From Amoebidium appalachense (Eukaryota; Ichthyosporea), in assembly GCA_963693365.1 (NCBI GenBank), contig CAVNZM010000017.1:496001-560000 (forward strand): a stretch of DNA of 64,000 bases, given 5' to 3'. A program made the position numbers and the translations under genes. Shown here piece after piece: positions 11,902 through 22,074 of this stretch. Below the pieces are notes generated by a model, which saw only the letters and a list, made by a program, of their open reading frames with translations, ran no database searches and was not told the origin of the DNA. How positions within the stretch are numbered: the first letter of the stretch is position 1; each line of letters begins with the position of its first letter.

Positions 11902-12143
11902 AAAAAAACCTTGAAGCACACACGCACGGACACGACACACAGACACACACAAATGCGCACTCCCGCGCACAAGTCGCTCGAGTGGAAACCTTTTGTTTGG
12001 TCCAGCCTGATTCGAGTCCGGCTCGTGCCTCCTTTCTTTTTTTTCTTTTTTTTTTTTTTTTTTTTTTTTTTTCCCCTTCCCTTTTGAAAAAAAGGTTTTA
12101 ACATCCATTTGAGTGAATACCCCCAACCAGAATCATCAAGCTG

Positions 12144-12171
12144 GGCCCTCCCCCCCCCCCCCTCCCCCCCC

Positions 12172-12218
<47 letters not shown>

Positions 12219-12345
12219 GTGTATATACCCCCCAGCCCCCCCCCCCCCCCCCTCCCTCCCCCCCCCCCCCCCCCCTCCCCCAGGGCCGAAAATTCGCGCT
12301 TTTATTACATATTTTGTATTTTCCTACAGGCTGGATGGTATTCTC
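12144..12345. repeat. poly(C) and (CA)n cluster
   Basis: C runs at about 12,151-12,188 and 12,236-12,284 around a short CA tract. Block B equivalent is 38,780-38,906 with longer C runs. Confidence 0.85.
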
Positions 12346-12625
12346 CGGAAATTTTCCTATAAAGCGTCCATACCATGCACACCATCCATCTACGTATACC
12401 ATGGTCGGAAATGTACTGTAAGCTGCAGCTGTACCATGCAAAAAAAGTTTTCTTTTGACTGGATGTATTCGAAAACAATTTGGATGGTATTTTTGAACCC
12501 TGGCGGGTATTTCAGAGGGTGTTAACGCAAAATATGATCACCCTTGCCTCCCCCTTCTCGGTCTCGGACAGGAAAAGCATGTGTAGCCTAAGTGCACCCC
12601 TTTGCTTTCTCTAAGTCGCTTTGCC

Positions 12626-12662
<37 letters not shown>

Positions 12663-12870
12663 CTCCCCCTTCTTCCTCCGCGCCCCCCCCCCCCCCCCCC
12701 ACCACCACCACCACCAAAAAAAAAACCCCAACCCAACCGGTATGATCCCAATCGAGAACTCTCCCCATCCCTGGCGCCTTTTCCCCTGCCGGGATCCGTC
12801 AACATCTCAACTCCAAAGCCCCAAACCAACATCTACCTCTATTGAAAGGTCCCGTTCTGTTCTGTCATGT
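12345..12870. other. end of block A, no gene recognised
   Basis: Contains CCATAC/ATGGTA words in both orientations, C runs at 12,627-12,659 and 12,684-12,700, and the last sequence shared with block B before the assembly gap. Short open stretches exist but no exon boundaries are convincing. Confidence 0.5.
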
Positions 12871-12951
12871 CTGTTACCGTAACTGGTGCCAGTAACGGAA
12901 TCCGAGACTTAACGTTTGTCTCCTGCATGCGCCCGGTGCACGTGCTCACCC

Positions 12952-13128
12952 ATGGCCAAAAACAGCAGTGCTGAATACGAATTTAATGATTACTTTGAAT
13001 ATGGTACAGTATATGAAGAAAACACAAAGGTGAATTCGGCACAGGGTGTGTGTATATGTGTAATGGCAATACTGTTCGGATCGATGTGTGCGATCCTCAC
13101 GATTGCAAAAAATGCTAAGCCGTCTTGA
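12952..13128 (+). CDS. 58-residue single-pass membrane microprotein
   Basis: ATG in good context (CCCATGG) opens 58 codons to TGA. The N-terminal 30 residues are acidic and tyrosine-rich (EYEFNDYFEYGTVYEEN). They are followed by one hydrophobic helix, CICVMAILFGSMCAILTIA, and a short basic tail, giving a likely Cyt-in topology. I do not recognise it. The left end of inverted block C lies within this gene: block C' at 62,803-62,895 and the tail unit at 63,220-63,345 keep only the part encoding the end of the helix, the tail and the stop codon. The gene could be a real small protein or the last exon of a longer one. Confidence 0.45.
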   Translation: MAKNSSAEYEFNDYFEYGTVYEENTKVNSAQGVCICVMAILFGSMCAILTIAKNAKPS

Positions 13129-13129
13129 G

Positions 13130-14319
13130 TACACGAGTTGTCACAGGGCGACGTGTGGGATCATGATTATATGTAGTCGGTCCACAACTTGGCCTAGATG
13201 CTTATTATGTACTACCCGGATTCAAAAGTAGTGTACGTGTCCTTGATTCCCAACTCAGATTCACAATCTGAGGACATGGTTGCATATTTAAATTTTTCGT
13301 TTTCTGTACATGTATACTATAGGATGTAATATGGTCACCTGTGTTACTAAAATGTCATGTCTCCTTATGATGTTATGTGACGTTAGTGAAACTCGAGGTT
13401 TTATTTCCGTTGTTGGCTACATTTTTTGTAGTAGATTTTATTTAGATCGGAGCATCAGACAGGCAAGACTGAATATATACATAGTACAGACGTTGCCATA
13501 GACACAGCAAAATAGTCGCTAAGAGATAGCGTCCCGGGCCGAGATTTACATAACAATAACGAAAAATCTGCCGTGGGACTGCTAATTATAAAAGCTGCAT
13601 GTATGAGCTCGACTAGGAGGGTCAACAATTGCTAATTATTAGCCAAGTATATAACAAGAGTGAAGTGCATAGAAAATATCATACTTTATGGTCATTGTAC
13701 TGAAATTGAGCTCTGAACTTCTTTGGAATCCACGCTGCCAATGGCCTACCACCTGGGTGTGTTAAAAGGGGTGGTCAACGACTTAAAACATACATACGAA
13801 GCATTGCCTCCCATCACAGTGTCATAGGAAGCAGATTAGACCACAGTGATCACTATGTATGCGCACACCCACAGATGTCGGTTCATAAATTTCTACACAA
13901 ATAGAATAGATTACTAGTCTAAGAGTACTCCCGGCAGCTACCCCCATGACACACGACGTACACTTCCCGCAGCTGACAAACGCGGCACCTGGCCCTGCCC
14001 AGTGGCAACAGCCGCCAACACAAGTACAGAAGCTGGGGGATAACCTAACCACACAACAAAAGAATAGCAAAGTAATCAAATCGAATACTATGTAATATTG
14101 CTCATGATCAGTTGCAGTTACAGGAGGGCAAATTGACATGAACCTAAACTAACTAGGATGAACGGTATGATGCCTCTAAAGTTCCACATATGATGTTAAA
14201 ATATGCAGGCTCGATCTCAGCCAAGTGTCTTTCAGTGTAGGATGAGTGGGTGTAGGTGAACGAGCGTTCTTCGCGGCCTGCCTCTCCGCTAAGGTGGGTT
14301 TCCGGGCTCTGTTTCGTTA
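13130..14319. other. 3' flank of the AP2 gene, no gene seen
   Basis: Mixed-composition sequence downstream of the AP2 stop codon. It matches 61,658-62,830 closely in inverted orientation. Open stretches here are short and interrupted. No exon or RNA gene is supported. Confidence 0.6.
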
Positions 14320-15363
14320 TTAAAGGGGTGGTATGGTGGGTGGACTAATAAGGTTATAGCCATATCTGGCTGGACTGAAATTTGTGGGCGGCAGAGGGCC
14401 CCGTGGTTCGTTCCGCTGTGTCCATTGGTCCAGCACAAACCGGTCATATGCTTCGATCGCTTCCAGTTTCCTTGCATAGCACCCAATATGCATCCTTGAT
14501 GGTAAAATTTCCTTTTGAGTCCAGGGGCTAGACTTTTTGATAGGTGACACGTGCTTGTTGGCTAGGGCCTGAACACGCCATGGTTTTGAGGTACTTCTCC
14601 CCTTACACAACCCTATACACCTACCTCTGCGTGCCTGGCTGTCTGTGAGATAATCACTTTCTTCGCAGAAATTTATCCGTTTGATCTTCTCCGACTTAGG
14701 CAATTTTGAGGCTCTCGCAGCCACATCCACAGCACATGCCGCCTCAATCTCAGTCAAAAAGGAACCGATCCAACGTCGTGTGCCGGATTCATCACAAAAT
14801 TGCGCCACCCACACCCTTCCTGTTCTACGAGCCCTGGTATTCTTAGAAACACCTCGAAACACTGAGGAATATTCCCTCGTCACCTGTTCCTTCGACCGTT
14901 TCACCACTCTCTCCGTCTCCTCAGCCGTGGGCACAAATTGCTCCAACAAGCCCAGGCTGACGTTGGTCCTTGCCAGGTATTTCTCGTCCAGCACTTTTGA
15001 TTGGACGAAGTATCGAATGGCAACGTCGGTGTGTCGTGCAGCAGAAACCTGGCATTCGAAACTGCCAATGTGAAACGAAATAGCTCGAAGGGTTAGCCTT
15101 GACGTCCATTTGGAAGTTGGTTGGTGCCAACTAACACCCCTGAATTTGCGCTTCTCGTCAGGACCTGAGCCCTGTGTTTTTGTAGACACTGACCTTTCCG
15201 CCTGCCTCTGCAATGTGGGCAGTGGACTCAACGGCCCAGCCACAGAGTTGGCCTGGTGGAAGCAGATTGTCAGCACTGCATGAAACTTATAAATTGTCTA
15301 CACTGGGTGGTACTTCGAGGGTGCATACCGCCGATGTCCGGTGTAGGTGACCGTGTATGTGTT

Positions 15364-15403
<40 letters not shown>

Positions 15404-16089
15404 GGGGGGGGGGGGGGGTCTGTGTGCGCTCTTCTGTTTGTGTGTGCGCGCGCATGTGTGTATATGTGCGTGTATGCGTGTGTGTGTTTGTGTCTGTGAG
15501 TGTGTCAGTGTGTGTGTGTGTGTGTGTGTGTGTGTTGTGTGGTTGCATGTGTGCGTGCGCGTATGTATGCGCGTCGTGTGTGTGTGTGTATATTCTTGTG
15601 TGTGCATGCGCACACGTGTGTCTTGATGTGTTATCTGCCCCCCCCCCCCCCCCCCCCCCTCTCCGTTTACAAACTCGCTTCCTTGGTAGAGTGTAAGGTG
15701 GGAGATGGATAAGGTGGGTGGTTGGGCGAGCGTACGTGGGTTGACTGCGTGGTTTGGCTGCTTGGGGAGGAGGAGGAGGAAGGAAGGGGGGGAGGGGGGA
15801 CACAGACATACCCTGATGGAGCCGGTGATGGTTCGGCCGACACAAGTGGAGAAGTAGGATGAATGGATGATGTGGTCGGATACTCTGAAACGATTGGTCA
15901 GGCAATCTGGAAAAAGGGGTGTAAGGGGGCATGGCAAGACAAAAACCAGGCTTGTATATGTGTGTGCTTGGGTCACCCGGGGTTGGGGGGGGGGGCTGAT
16001 GTTAGCTTCAACAAATGTGCTTGTGATTTTCTTCAACCTGCAACTGCACCTTTGCTTATGGAGACACGTGTGTGTGTGTGTGTGTCTCT

Positions 16090-16120
<31 letters not shown>

Positions 16121-16176
16121 GGTGCACATGTGTGCGTGCGTGAGTGCGTGAGTGCGTGAGCGGGTGCGCGCGCACG

Positions 16177-16256
<80 letters not shown>

Positions 16257-16271
16257 CGTGCGTGCGTGCGT

Positions 16272-16319
<48 letters not shown>

Positions 16320-16587
16320 CCTTGCTGTGTGTGTTTGTATCCTTGCTGTGTGTGTTTGTCTACACTTCAAGGTTTGTTTTCGGGTACAAAAATACATGCG
16401 CACTTCTCTGGTCTGTGAGCGCGTGGGACTGAATGTCCATGTCGATGCATGTGAGGCTAAATATATATGCCTACATGTGCGCACCTTTGTAGAAAGCTTC
16501 CTTTGTGAGTGTGGATGTGTGGATGGGTGGATGGGCTTGTGTGCGTGTGGGTGTGTTGCGCGCATGTGCGTGCGTGTGTGTATGTGT

Positions 16588-16669
<82 letters not shown>

Positions 16670-17007
16670 ATTTTGTGCTTGTGTGTGCGCGCGTGAGTGT
16701 GCATATGAGCGCACGTGTTTTTGTGAGGGCTTGTGTATGTGTGTGTCTGTGTGCCCGTACGAATCACCTGTGAGGGAACACTTATGTGTGTGTGCACATG
16801 GTGAGAAAACACACCTGCCCGTGGTGCCAAGAAGTGCATGTGCCGCTGTGTAGTTGTCGCCACGGCAGTACGGTCCAGTGGGCGCCTAAAAATAGCTCTG
16901 GCAGCCACACGGTTGTGTGCATGGGTGAAAGACCCGCGGGAAAAACATGCCTGCCGACGGGATTGGATTAGTCGAACGTGGAGTGGTAGGGGTTGGTTCG
17001 TGGCCAT
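14320..17007 (-). CDS. three-repeat AP2-domain DNA-binding protein, copy C
   Basis: Minus-strand exons 17007-16815, 15906-15812 and 15252-14320 join in frame with GT-AG sites, giving about 406 residues from an ATG in good context. The last exon carries three AP2-like units. Unit 1 has [13 protein letters not shown] and the [17 protein letters not shown] helix. Unit 2 has [24 protein letters not shown] and [15 protein letters not shown]. Unit 3 is split by an insertion, with [21 protein letters not shown]2 domains read DNA with a three-stranded sheet packed on a helix, so a nuclear transcription-factor or mobile-element role is expected. Differences from copy C' are concentrated in the sheet. 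An R1 repeat lies about 100 bases upstream of the ATG in this copy only. An extra upstream exon is possible (18,330-18,244). Confidence 0.75.
15355..15700. repeat. (GT)n-rich intron repeat of AP2 gene copy C
   Basis: Alternating GT/GTGC sequence and a C run at 15,638-15,659 between exons 2 and 3 of the AP2 gene. Mirrored at 60,300-60,630 in the other arm. Confidence 0.9.
16070..16700. repeat. (GT)n tracts in intron 1 of AP2 gene copy C
   Basis: GT tracts at about 16,176-16,252, 16,276-16,318 and 16,590-16,668, with a G run at 16,104-16,122. The word GTATCCTTGCTGTGTGTGTTT occurs twice in tandem between the tracts. The mirrored region is 59,220-59,850. Confidence 0.9.
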
Positions 17008-17106
17008 GTATGTGAGAGCTTGTGTTGTTTTTTTTTGTGTGTGTGTGTTTTTTTTTTGTTGTTGTTTTTTTTTTAACTGCGGTGGAAGGGGGAGGGGGGG
17101 GGGGGG

Positions 17107-17343
17107 TTTTGAATGCGTCAAAAAGTACGAAGTACACAAGAACAAACGGATAACACGATGCAGAATGCAAGCCATACATAAAGAGTATGCATAATAAGCA
17201 GAGCCCATCCTCAGGGGGGGCCCACGTCATCCACAGTACCCGAGTTTCGACCTATTCCCCTCGTTAACGAAACCCAACTCAGATACTGTTTCACTTGAAC
17301 ATGAGTAGGTCACCCGTCTTGATCAGAGACGAGCAGGGTTGCT
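17107..17343 (+). mobile_element. R1 repeat insertion upstream of AP2 copy C
   Basis: Starts with TTTTGAATGCGTC straight after a G run and ends at CAGGGTTGCT before another G run. The mirrored place in block C' (about 58,848-58,872) has only the C run, an apparent empty site. The insertion lies about 100 bases upstream of the AP2 ATG at 17,007, in a promoter, 5' UTR or upstream intron. No reading frame is conserved. Confidence 0.7.
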
Positions 17344-17749
17344 GGGGGGGGGGGGATGTATGCAGTAAGGGCCGGGGGAGCAGAGTGGATGCAATGTCTT
17401 TAAAACCCATAGAGAAAAGAGCACAAGTGACAACTCCAAAACATGCAGGCAGAAGATAAACAGCATAGCGGGGTTCCTGGGGGGGGGGTTGAGGGAGGGG
17501 AGGGGAGGGGGAGGGGGAGGGACGCAAGGAGAATAGATGAGCACAAGAAAATAGGCAGAAGTTTCATTCATTCATTTGCCTCCAATAGCGTCGGGCATGT
17601 TTTGGGGGGGGGCACTGACCAGGCGGGCGCATGCACATAGGTACAATGGGACACTGCCTTTCCTTCTTCTCCCCTAAGAGCGCAAGGAGGCATGGGTTTG
17701 GGCAAGGTGAGAGGCCGAGGGGGGAAGCGAGCCCCAGGGGGGAGGGGGG

Positions 17750-17932
17750 TTTTGAATGCGTCAAAAAGTACGAAGTACACAAGAACAAACGGATAACACG
17801 ATGCAGAATGCAAGCCATACATAAAGAGTATGCATAATAAGCAGAGCCCATCCTCAGGGGGGGCCCACGTCATCCACAGTACCCGAGTTTCGACCTATTC
17901 CCCTCGTTAACGAAACCCAACTCAGATACTGT
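17750..17932 (+). mobile_element. second R1 repeat insertion in block C
   Basis: The same 5' start after a G run, but the copy ends earlier, at CTCAGATACTGT, and is therefore 3'-truncated relative to the 17,107 copy. Block C' lacks it: around 58,450-58,467 the flanks are separated by a short C-rich tract only. Both copies in block C are in the same orientation. Confidence 0.7.
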
Positions 17933-18029
17933 AGGGGTTGATGTATGCGTTAGAGGGTTGGATATATGGAGGAGACATTAGAGGAGAGACTGCAAAACGT
18001 CACAAAAATGAAAAACCTAAAATCTGTCG

Positions 18030-18086
18030 GGGGGGATGGGGGGGGGGGGGATGGGGGGGGGAGGGGGAAGGGTTGGATGTGTGTGT

Positions 18087-18132
<46 letters not shown>

Positions 18133-18245
18133 GTGTGTGTGTGTGGGTGGGTGGGTCTGTGTGTGTGGGTGTGTGGGTGGGTGGGTGGGTGTGGGTGAAG
18201 GAGGGAGAGGCGGGGAGGGGATGGGGGAGGGGGGTTCTCATACTG
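18030..18245. repeat. poly(G) and GGGT tract
   Basis: G runs separated by single A or T bases, the longest at about 18,089-18,131, then GTGGGTGG repeats. Mirrored at 58,150-58,350. Confidence 0.9.
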
Positions 18246-18330
18246 TGGCTGCTCGGGGGAGGGTGGTGTTTAGACAGGAAGGCAGCAATCGGCAGAGCCA
18301 CTCACCAGCCTGTGCCCACCGTCCACTCAT
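18244..18330 (-). CDS. possible first exon of AP2 gene copy C
   Basis: ATG at 18,330 in good context (CACCATGAG) opens 29 codons (MSGRWAQAG, then an arginine- and leucine-rich stretch) to a GTATGA donor. It ends in phase 0, and an acceptor at 17,077 would join it in frame to an exon containing the 17,007 ATG. The mirrored copy (58,071-58,157) is open too, with Glu/Gly and Cys/Arg differences. It may instead be an unrelated short frame. Confidence 0.35.
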
Positions 18331-18349
18331 GGTGACTGGCTGTGTGTCT

Positions 18350-18427
18350 GTGTGTGTGTGTGTTTTTTTGTGTGTGTGTGCACGCGCGCGTGTGTGTGCG
18401 TGTGTGTGTTGGTGGGTGTGGGTGTGG

Positions 18428-18462
<35 letters not shown>

Positions 18463-18520
18463 CTGTGCGCCTGTGAGTGTGCATGTGTGTGTGTGTGGGT
18501 GTGTGCGTGTGCGTGTTGGG
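18350..18520. repeat. (GT)n-rich tract
   Basis: Alternating GT with GTGC and TTTTTT interruptions just upstream of the candidate exon at 18,330. Mirrored at 57,885-58,055. Confidence 0.85.
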
Positions 18521-18939
18521 GAAAGGTAGGGAGGAGGCCAGGGGGAGGGGGTGGGGGGGTGGGGGGGGGGGCTATTTAGACACACGGAAAAGAGAAAGTG
18601 AACACGACAACACAAACAGAGACCACCACTACAAAAATGAACTTCCATTTGCGAACAAACATCAGACACAACTGACTCCCAGCCTATTGGTGACTGCAAC
18701 AATCGACCCACAACCTTTCTAACACAAAGCGTTTGAATTAGGGGTACGCTAGACTCCTTTGCCCCTCATTACAAGTATCATTACACGTGTGGTCACCAAG
18801 ACGGTACGAGCCTGCACAACACAACAAGCAAATGGTACACAGTGTATTTAAACGCCAATAATCACGCTGATACGGGTTAGTGGTGCATAGTCTATTCTCG
18901 TCGGTTGAGTAAGGGGGATTTTTTTCACCCTTTTTTTTT

Positions 18940-19124
18940 TTTTTTTGGGGGGGGGGGGGGGGGGGGAGGGGGAAGGGGGGGGGGGGGGGGGTGGGAGGGG
19001 GGGGGGGGGACGTGACCCATGTCATGGACACCCCTGTGTTTTTTGCAGCAGGCAGCAAGAGGAGAAATGGGCGCCGAGGATGTGGGGGGAAGCGAAAGGG
19101 GAGAACGGGGGGATGTCCCGGGTG

Positions 19125-19161
<37 letters not shown>

Positions 19162-19290
19162 GTTGGAGGGAGGTAAAAGGGGTGAATGGAAAGAGAAGGT
19201 GGTAAGTGGGTGTTTGGGGGGCGAGGGAGGGGAGGAACGAGAATGCAGACGGGAAGAAGGGGTGAAATCGCCAGGTGAGCGGTATAGTGG

Positions 19291-19330
<40 letters not shown>

Positions 19331-19500
19331 ATGGAGGGGATGGGTGGGGAGGGGGGGTGGGGGAGGGGGTTAAGTCATTCAATGCATAGTACACATCCGA
19401 TAAAGTAGAAGGAGGGAAGGCACACATGCTTAGCAAGTGAGTGTGTAAACACGGATAGACAAGAGGGGGGGGGGGGAGGGGGGGGTGGCTTTGAGTGAAC
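18940..19500. repeat. G-run rich stretch with (GT)n
   Basis: Several G runs of 15-35 bases, GGGA-rich sequence and a GT tract at 19,293-19,329. Mirrored as C runs at 56,905-57,475. No exon is evident. Confidence 0.8.
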
Positions 19501-19588
19501 CCAATTTCAGCCATCCAGCAAATGTTGTTCACGTTCACATTGCTGTAAGTTAAGATCACACTCCGCCTGCTGAACACTTTCGATGCAA

Positions 19589-20167
19589 TCACCTTGGTAA
19601 ATAAGCAGAAACAACCATCATAGCACCATACAGTGCGTTCAAAGCTGCCCCTTCTTGCACATACCCTTCTTGCACACATAAATCCTTGACTTCTGTACGC
19701 ACTAGAGAACACCCATTTTCCCCCCATTTACGTTTCCAGATCTTTTGTTCAATACTAGTGCATTCACTATCTAGGACGCTATATGATTCTAGTGGTTGTT
19801 TGAGTGGATGTCCCTCACAAAGACCACCAAGATTTCCCAGATGCTCTTGCAATATTTCTGGTGCAAGTAGCTCACGCACCACAACATCTACCCTTGCCCA
19901 CTCTAGCACAGTGCTGCAAGCGTCCTGCCTTGTAGTTCCTACACTACGAAAATAACAATCATACTGGTAGCTACCAGCATCCACCCTGCGGAACACATAT
20001 TCCCTTCCACCCTCCCTTCCACAAAACACATTTTCTTCCTTTTCACAAAGAATAAAAAGCAGCACGCAGGAAAAAACTAACAATATGGCAAACTCGTACC
20101 TTTTCAAGAGCAAGCCCTGTAACCAGCGTGTGCTTAATCTCCACACTGCACAGATGTTGACCACCAA
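19589..20167 (-). CDS. single-TM protein of unknown function, intact copy
   Basis: Open minus-strand frame of about 190 codons. It begins with a basic stretch, then one strong hydrophobic segment (FAILLVFSCVLLFILC), then a domain of about 140 residues with eight cysteines. No ATG opens the frame near its start, and CCAAGGTGATT at the stop could be a donor, so it may be an internal exon rather than a single-exon gene. The mirrored copy in block C' predicts an identical 140-residue domain but carries a one-base deletion in a G run. The only base change I found in the domain is synonymous (AGT/AGC), which argues for a conserved protein. I recognise no family. Confidence 0.5.
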   Translation of the reverse strand: MVVNICAVWRLSTRWLQGLLLKRYEFAILLVFSCVLLFILCEKEENVFCGREGGREYVFRRVDAGSYQYDCYFRSVGTTRQDACSTVLEWARVDVVVRELLAPEILQEHLGNLGGLCEGHPLKQPLESYSVLDSECTSIEQKIWKRKWGENGCSLVRTEVKDLCVQEGYVQEGAALNALYGAMMVVSAYLPR

Positions 20168-20326
20168 CTAATCAACAACGGAGTTGACCAAATGCTCTCA
20201 AAGATGCACCGCGAAAAGTCGTTGCAATACGCCGCACACGCGTATTTTACAAACCCTTAGGTTTGTTTAAACAATATTGAAGTTGCCAAAAATCCGGGCC
20301 CAAAAATCCGCCAGGCCCGGGTATAC

Positions 20327-20470
20327 GTACCATATCAGGAGCGGGCAATTTTTGAATTCTCCCTCCCCGGCCCCGCCGAGGAAAATTTGAGGTTTTTGGA
20401 CCTCAAAGAAGTCAAATCCTGCAAAATCCACTACCGGGAGGCCAAAAAGGGTGATTTCACAAAAAAGCAG
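20327..20470 (+). mobile_element. R2 dispersed repeat (block C)
   Basis: Near-identical to the last part of the long element at 6,571-6,707 and 34,375-34,518. It contains the TTTGAGGT/ACCTCAAA hairpin arms and GGAGGCCAAAAAGGGTGAT. Present in both arms, so it predates their separation, unlike the R1 copies. Confidence 0.65.
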
Positions 20471-21195
20471 GGTCATACATGAAAAAGAGAAAATGGGCGA
20501 GTTCAGACTGCCAATAAGTATATTTCGTGCTGGGCCGGTATACATGCTGCCGTGGTTGTTGCTGTAGACGGCAGTATGGCATTGCATGTGTCACGTGACC
20601 TGCACGTGAATGCGACCATGTGCAGGCACTGAGTCTAAGGGGATTTGTGTGTGTGTTTTGGAGCACCGACAAGGCAGAGCCAGGGTGCACGTGAGGGATG
20701 TGTAAACATGGAGTTTAGGGAGATCGTGCTGCTATTGTAACATGTGCACAAAGCAGCCACGTGCACCACACTCCGGTGTACAGAACAATAATATGCACAT
20801 GCGTCACTGTAATATCATGTATGCGCATGCCGCACAAGGTTTAGGAGACCACCACAGTAGATACTATTTTCTTTTGGTTGATATCCATGTAGGAATGGTG
20901 TGTTGCAGTTGTCATGATCAGCCTGAGGCAGGCACGTGCACTCACTGAATTACTTGAACTCATGAATAAAAAATACATTCGCTAAAAATGGCAAGGTAAA
21001 TTTGGGGCCAAGCTATTATAATTATTTCCCCCTTTTAAACGTTTTTTTAGCTCCAAGAACTTCGACGCCAAATTTCTATATTTGGCCATCATATATGATA
21101 ATGAACACGTGTACTTAAAGTAGTTATATAAATATGAGCGGCCCCTTACAAATACAGTGACGAAAAACAGTGACCCACGAGCAGTTTTTCTTTCT
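20471..21195. other. non-coding stretch of block C
   Basis: Contains many GCACGTG/CACGTG-like words (near 20,604, 20,758, 20,934) and AT-rich sequence. Mirrored at 55,190-55,900. No gene recognised. Confidence 0.5.
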
Positions 21196-21197
21196 AT

Positions 21198-21209
21198 CCC
21201 CCCCCCCCC

Positions 21210-21240
<31 letters not shown>

Positions 21241-21330
21241 ACACACACCAGACACACACACCACCACCACGGTGACCACCACCACCACCACCACCACCAC
21301 TCACCCCCCAAAAAAACCACACACATACGT
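21198..21330. repeat. poly(C), (CA)n and (CCA)n cluster
   Basis: C run at about 21,199-21,226, then CA, then CCA triplets. Mirrored at 55,010-55,187 with a longer homopolymer. Confidence 0.9.
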
Positions 21331-21559
21331 GCACGTGCACACACACACACAGAACACCGCCACCACCTCCACTGGACCCCATTTCCTCGTTGTTTTCTTA
21401 AGCCTTCAGACCAGTCCTGTACACTGGAGTTAAACAATTGAATTCACCTAGGCTGACATGCATCCACCCCCGCCGTCCACTTCCCTCCCCTCCCCCCCCC
21501 ACACTGTTAACGCCCACAAGCACATGCACATATACACACCCCAACACCAGCCAAGCCAA

Positions 21560-21830
21560 CACCAAGTAGATTTTGTGACATATGTCCAATGGATATCCGT
21601 TCAACTAATAAGGCTATCTTAATGTATATCCAGCTGACGGCTTTCTAAGATTATCCAATTTATGGCGTTTCTAAGCCTTGCCAACTAATAACTATCCCAA
21701 TGTTTATCCAATTGATGGTGTTATCTCAAAGTATATCCAACGAATATTCATCCCAACATTATATCCAACTGATATCTATCCCAATACATAACCCAATTAT
21801 GACTATCCCACAGAGCAACAGGTAGTCCCG
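21560..21830. repeat. field of TATCCAAYTGAT-like words
   Basis: About ten variants of TATCCAA or TATCCCAA recur at irregular spacing of 15-30 bases, several followed by TGAT or TTAT. The stretch lies upstream of the FYVE exon and outside the inverted repeat. It is neither a tandem array nor coding. Confidence 0.6.
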
Positions 21831-21869
21831 TGGCAAGATGCATCAAAAGCCTCAGCCTGCACAGTTAGT

Positions 21870-21903
<34 letters not shown>

Positions 21904-22028
21904 AACACACACACACACACACGACACACACACGTACACACCCACACACCCTCGTCGTCCCATTTTGCAGAGATACTTGAAGTTCAAAGTAGTTCCTTCT
22001 TCTTCTTCTTCTTGTTTTTTTTTTTTCC

Positions 22029-22074
<46 letters not shown>

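Larger units (their letters stand above)
10953..12143. other. segment present only in block A
   Basis: Block B passes directly from the equivalent of 10,952 to the equivalent of about 12,144 (junction near 38,765). The segment holds CA/CG-rich repeats at 11,450-11,560, two exon-like stretches on the minus strand (below) and a T run at 12,041-12,072. The copy B GH20 gene consequently lacks whatever 5' exons lie here. Confidence 0.8.
13070..21500 (+). repeat. block C, left arm of a large inverted repeat
   Basis: Reads as the reverse complement of 54,870-62,895. In unique stretches I count about 1-2.5% difference by eye, for example four changes in about 300 bases around 18,600-18,930. Both ends fall at or near low-complexity sequence (G run at the right end). 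It contains an AP2 gene and a gene for a single-TM protein. Two R1 repeats are present here and absent from the other arm. Confidence 0.93.

Noticed and set aside
12446-12475. Shared words at 12,446, 39,073 and 52,681 (TTTTCTTTTGACTGGAT)
   Set aside because: The first two are the A/B duplication. The third match is only about 25 bases, with unrelated flanks, and is too short to define a repeat.
18945-19408. Glycine-rich frames
   Set aside because: Compositional product of G runs; the corresponding frame is not kept in the mirrored arm.
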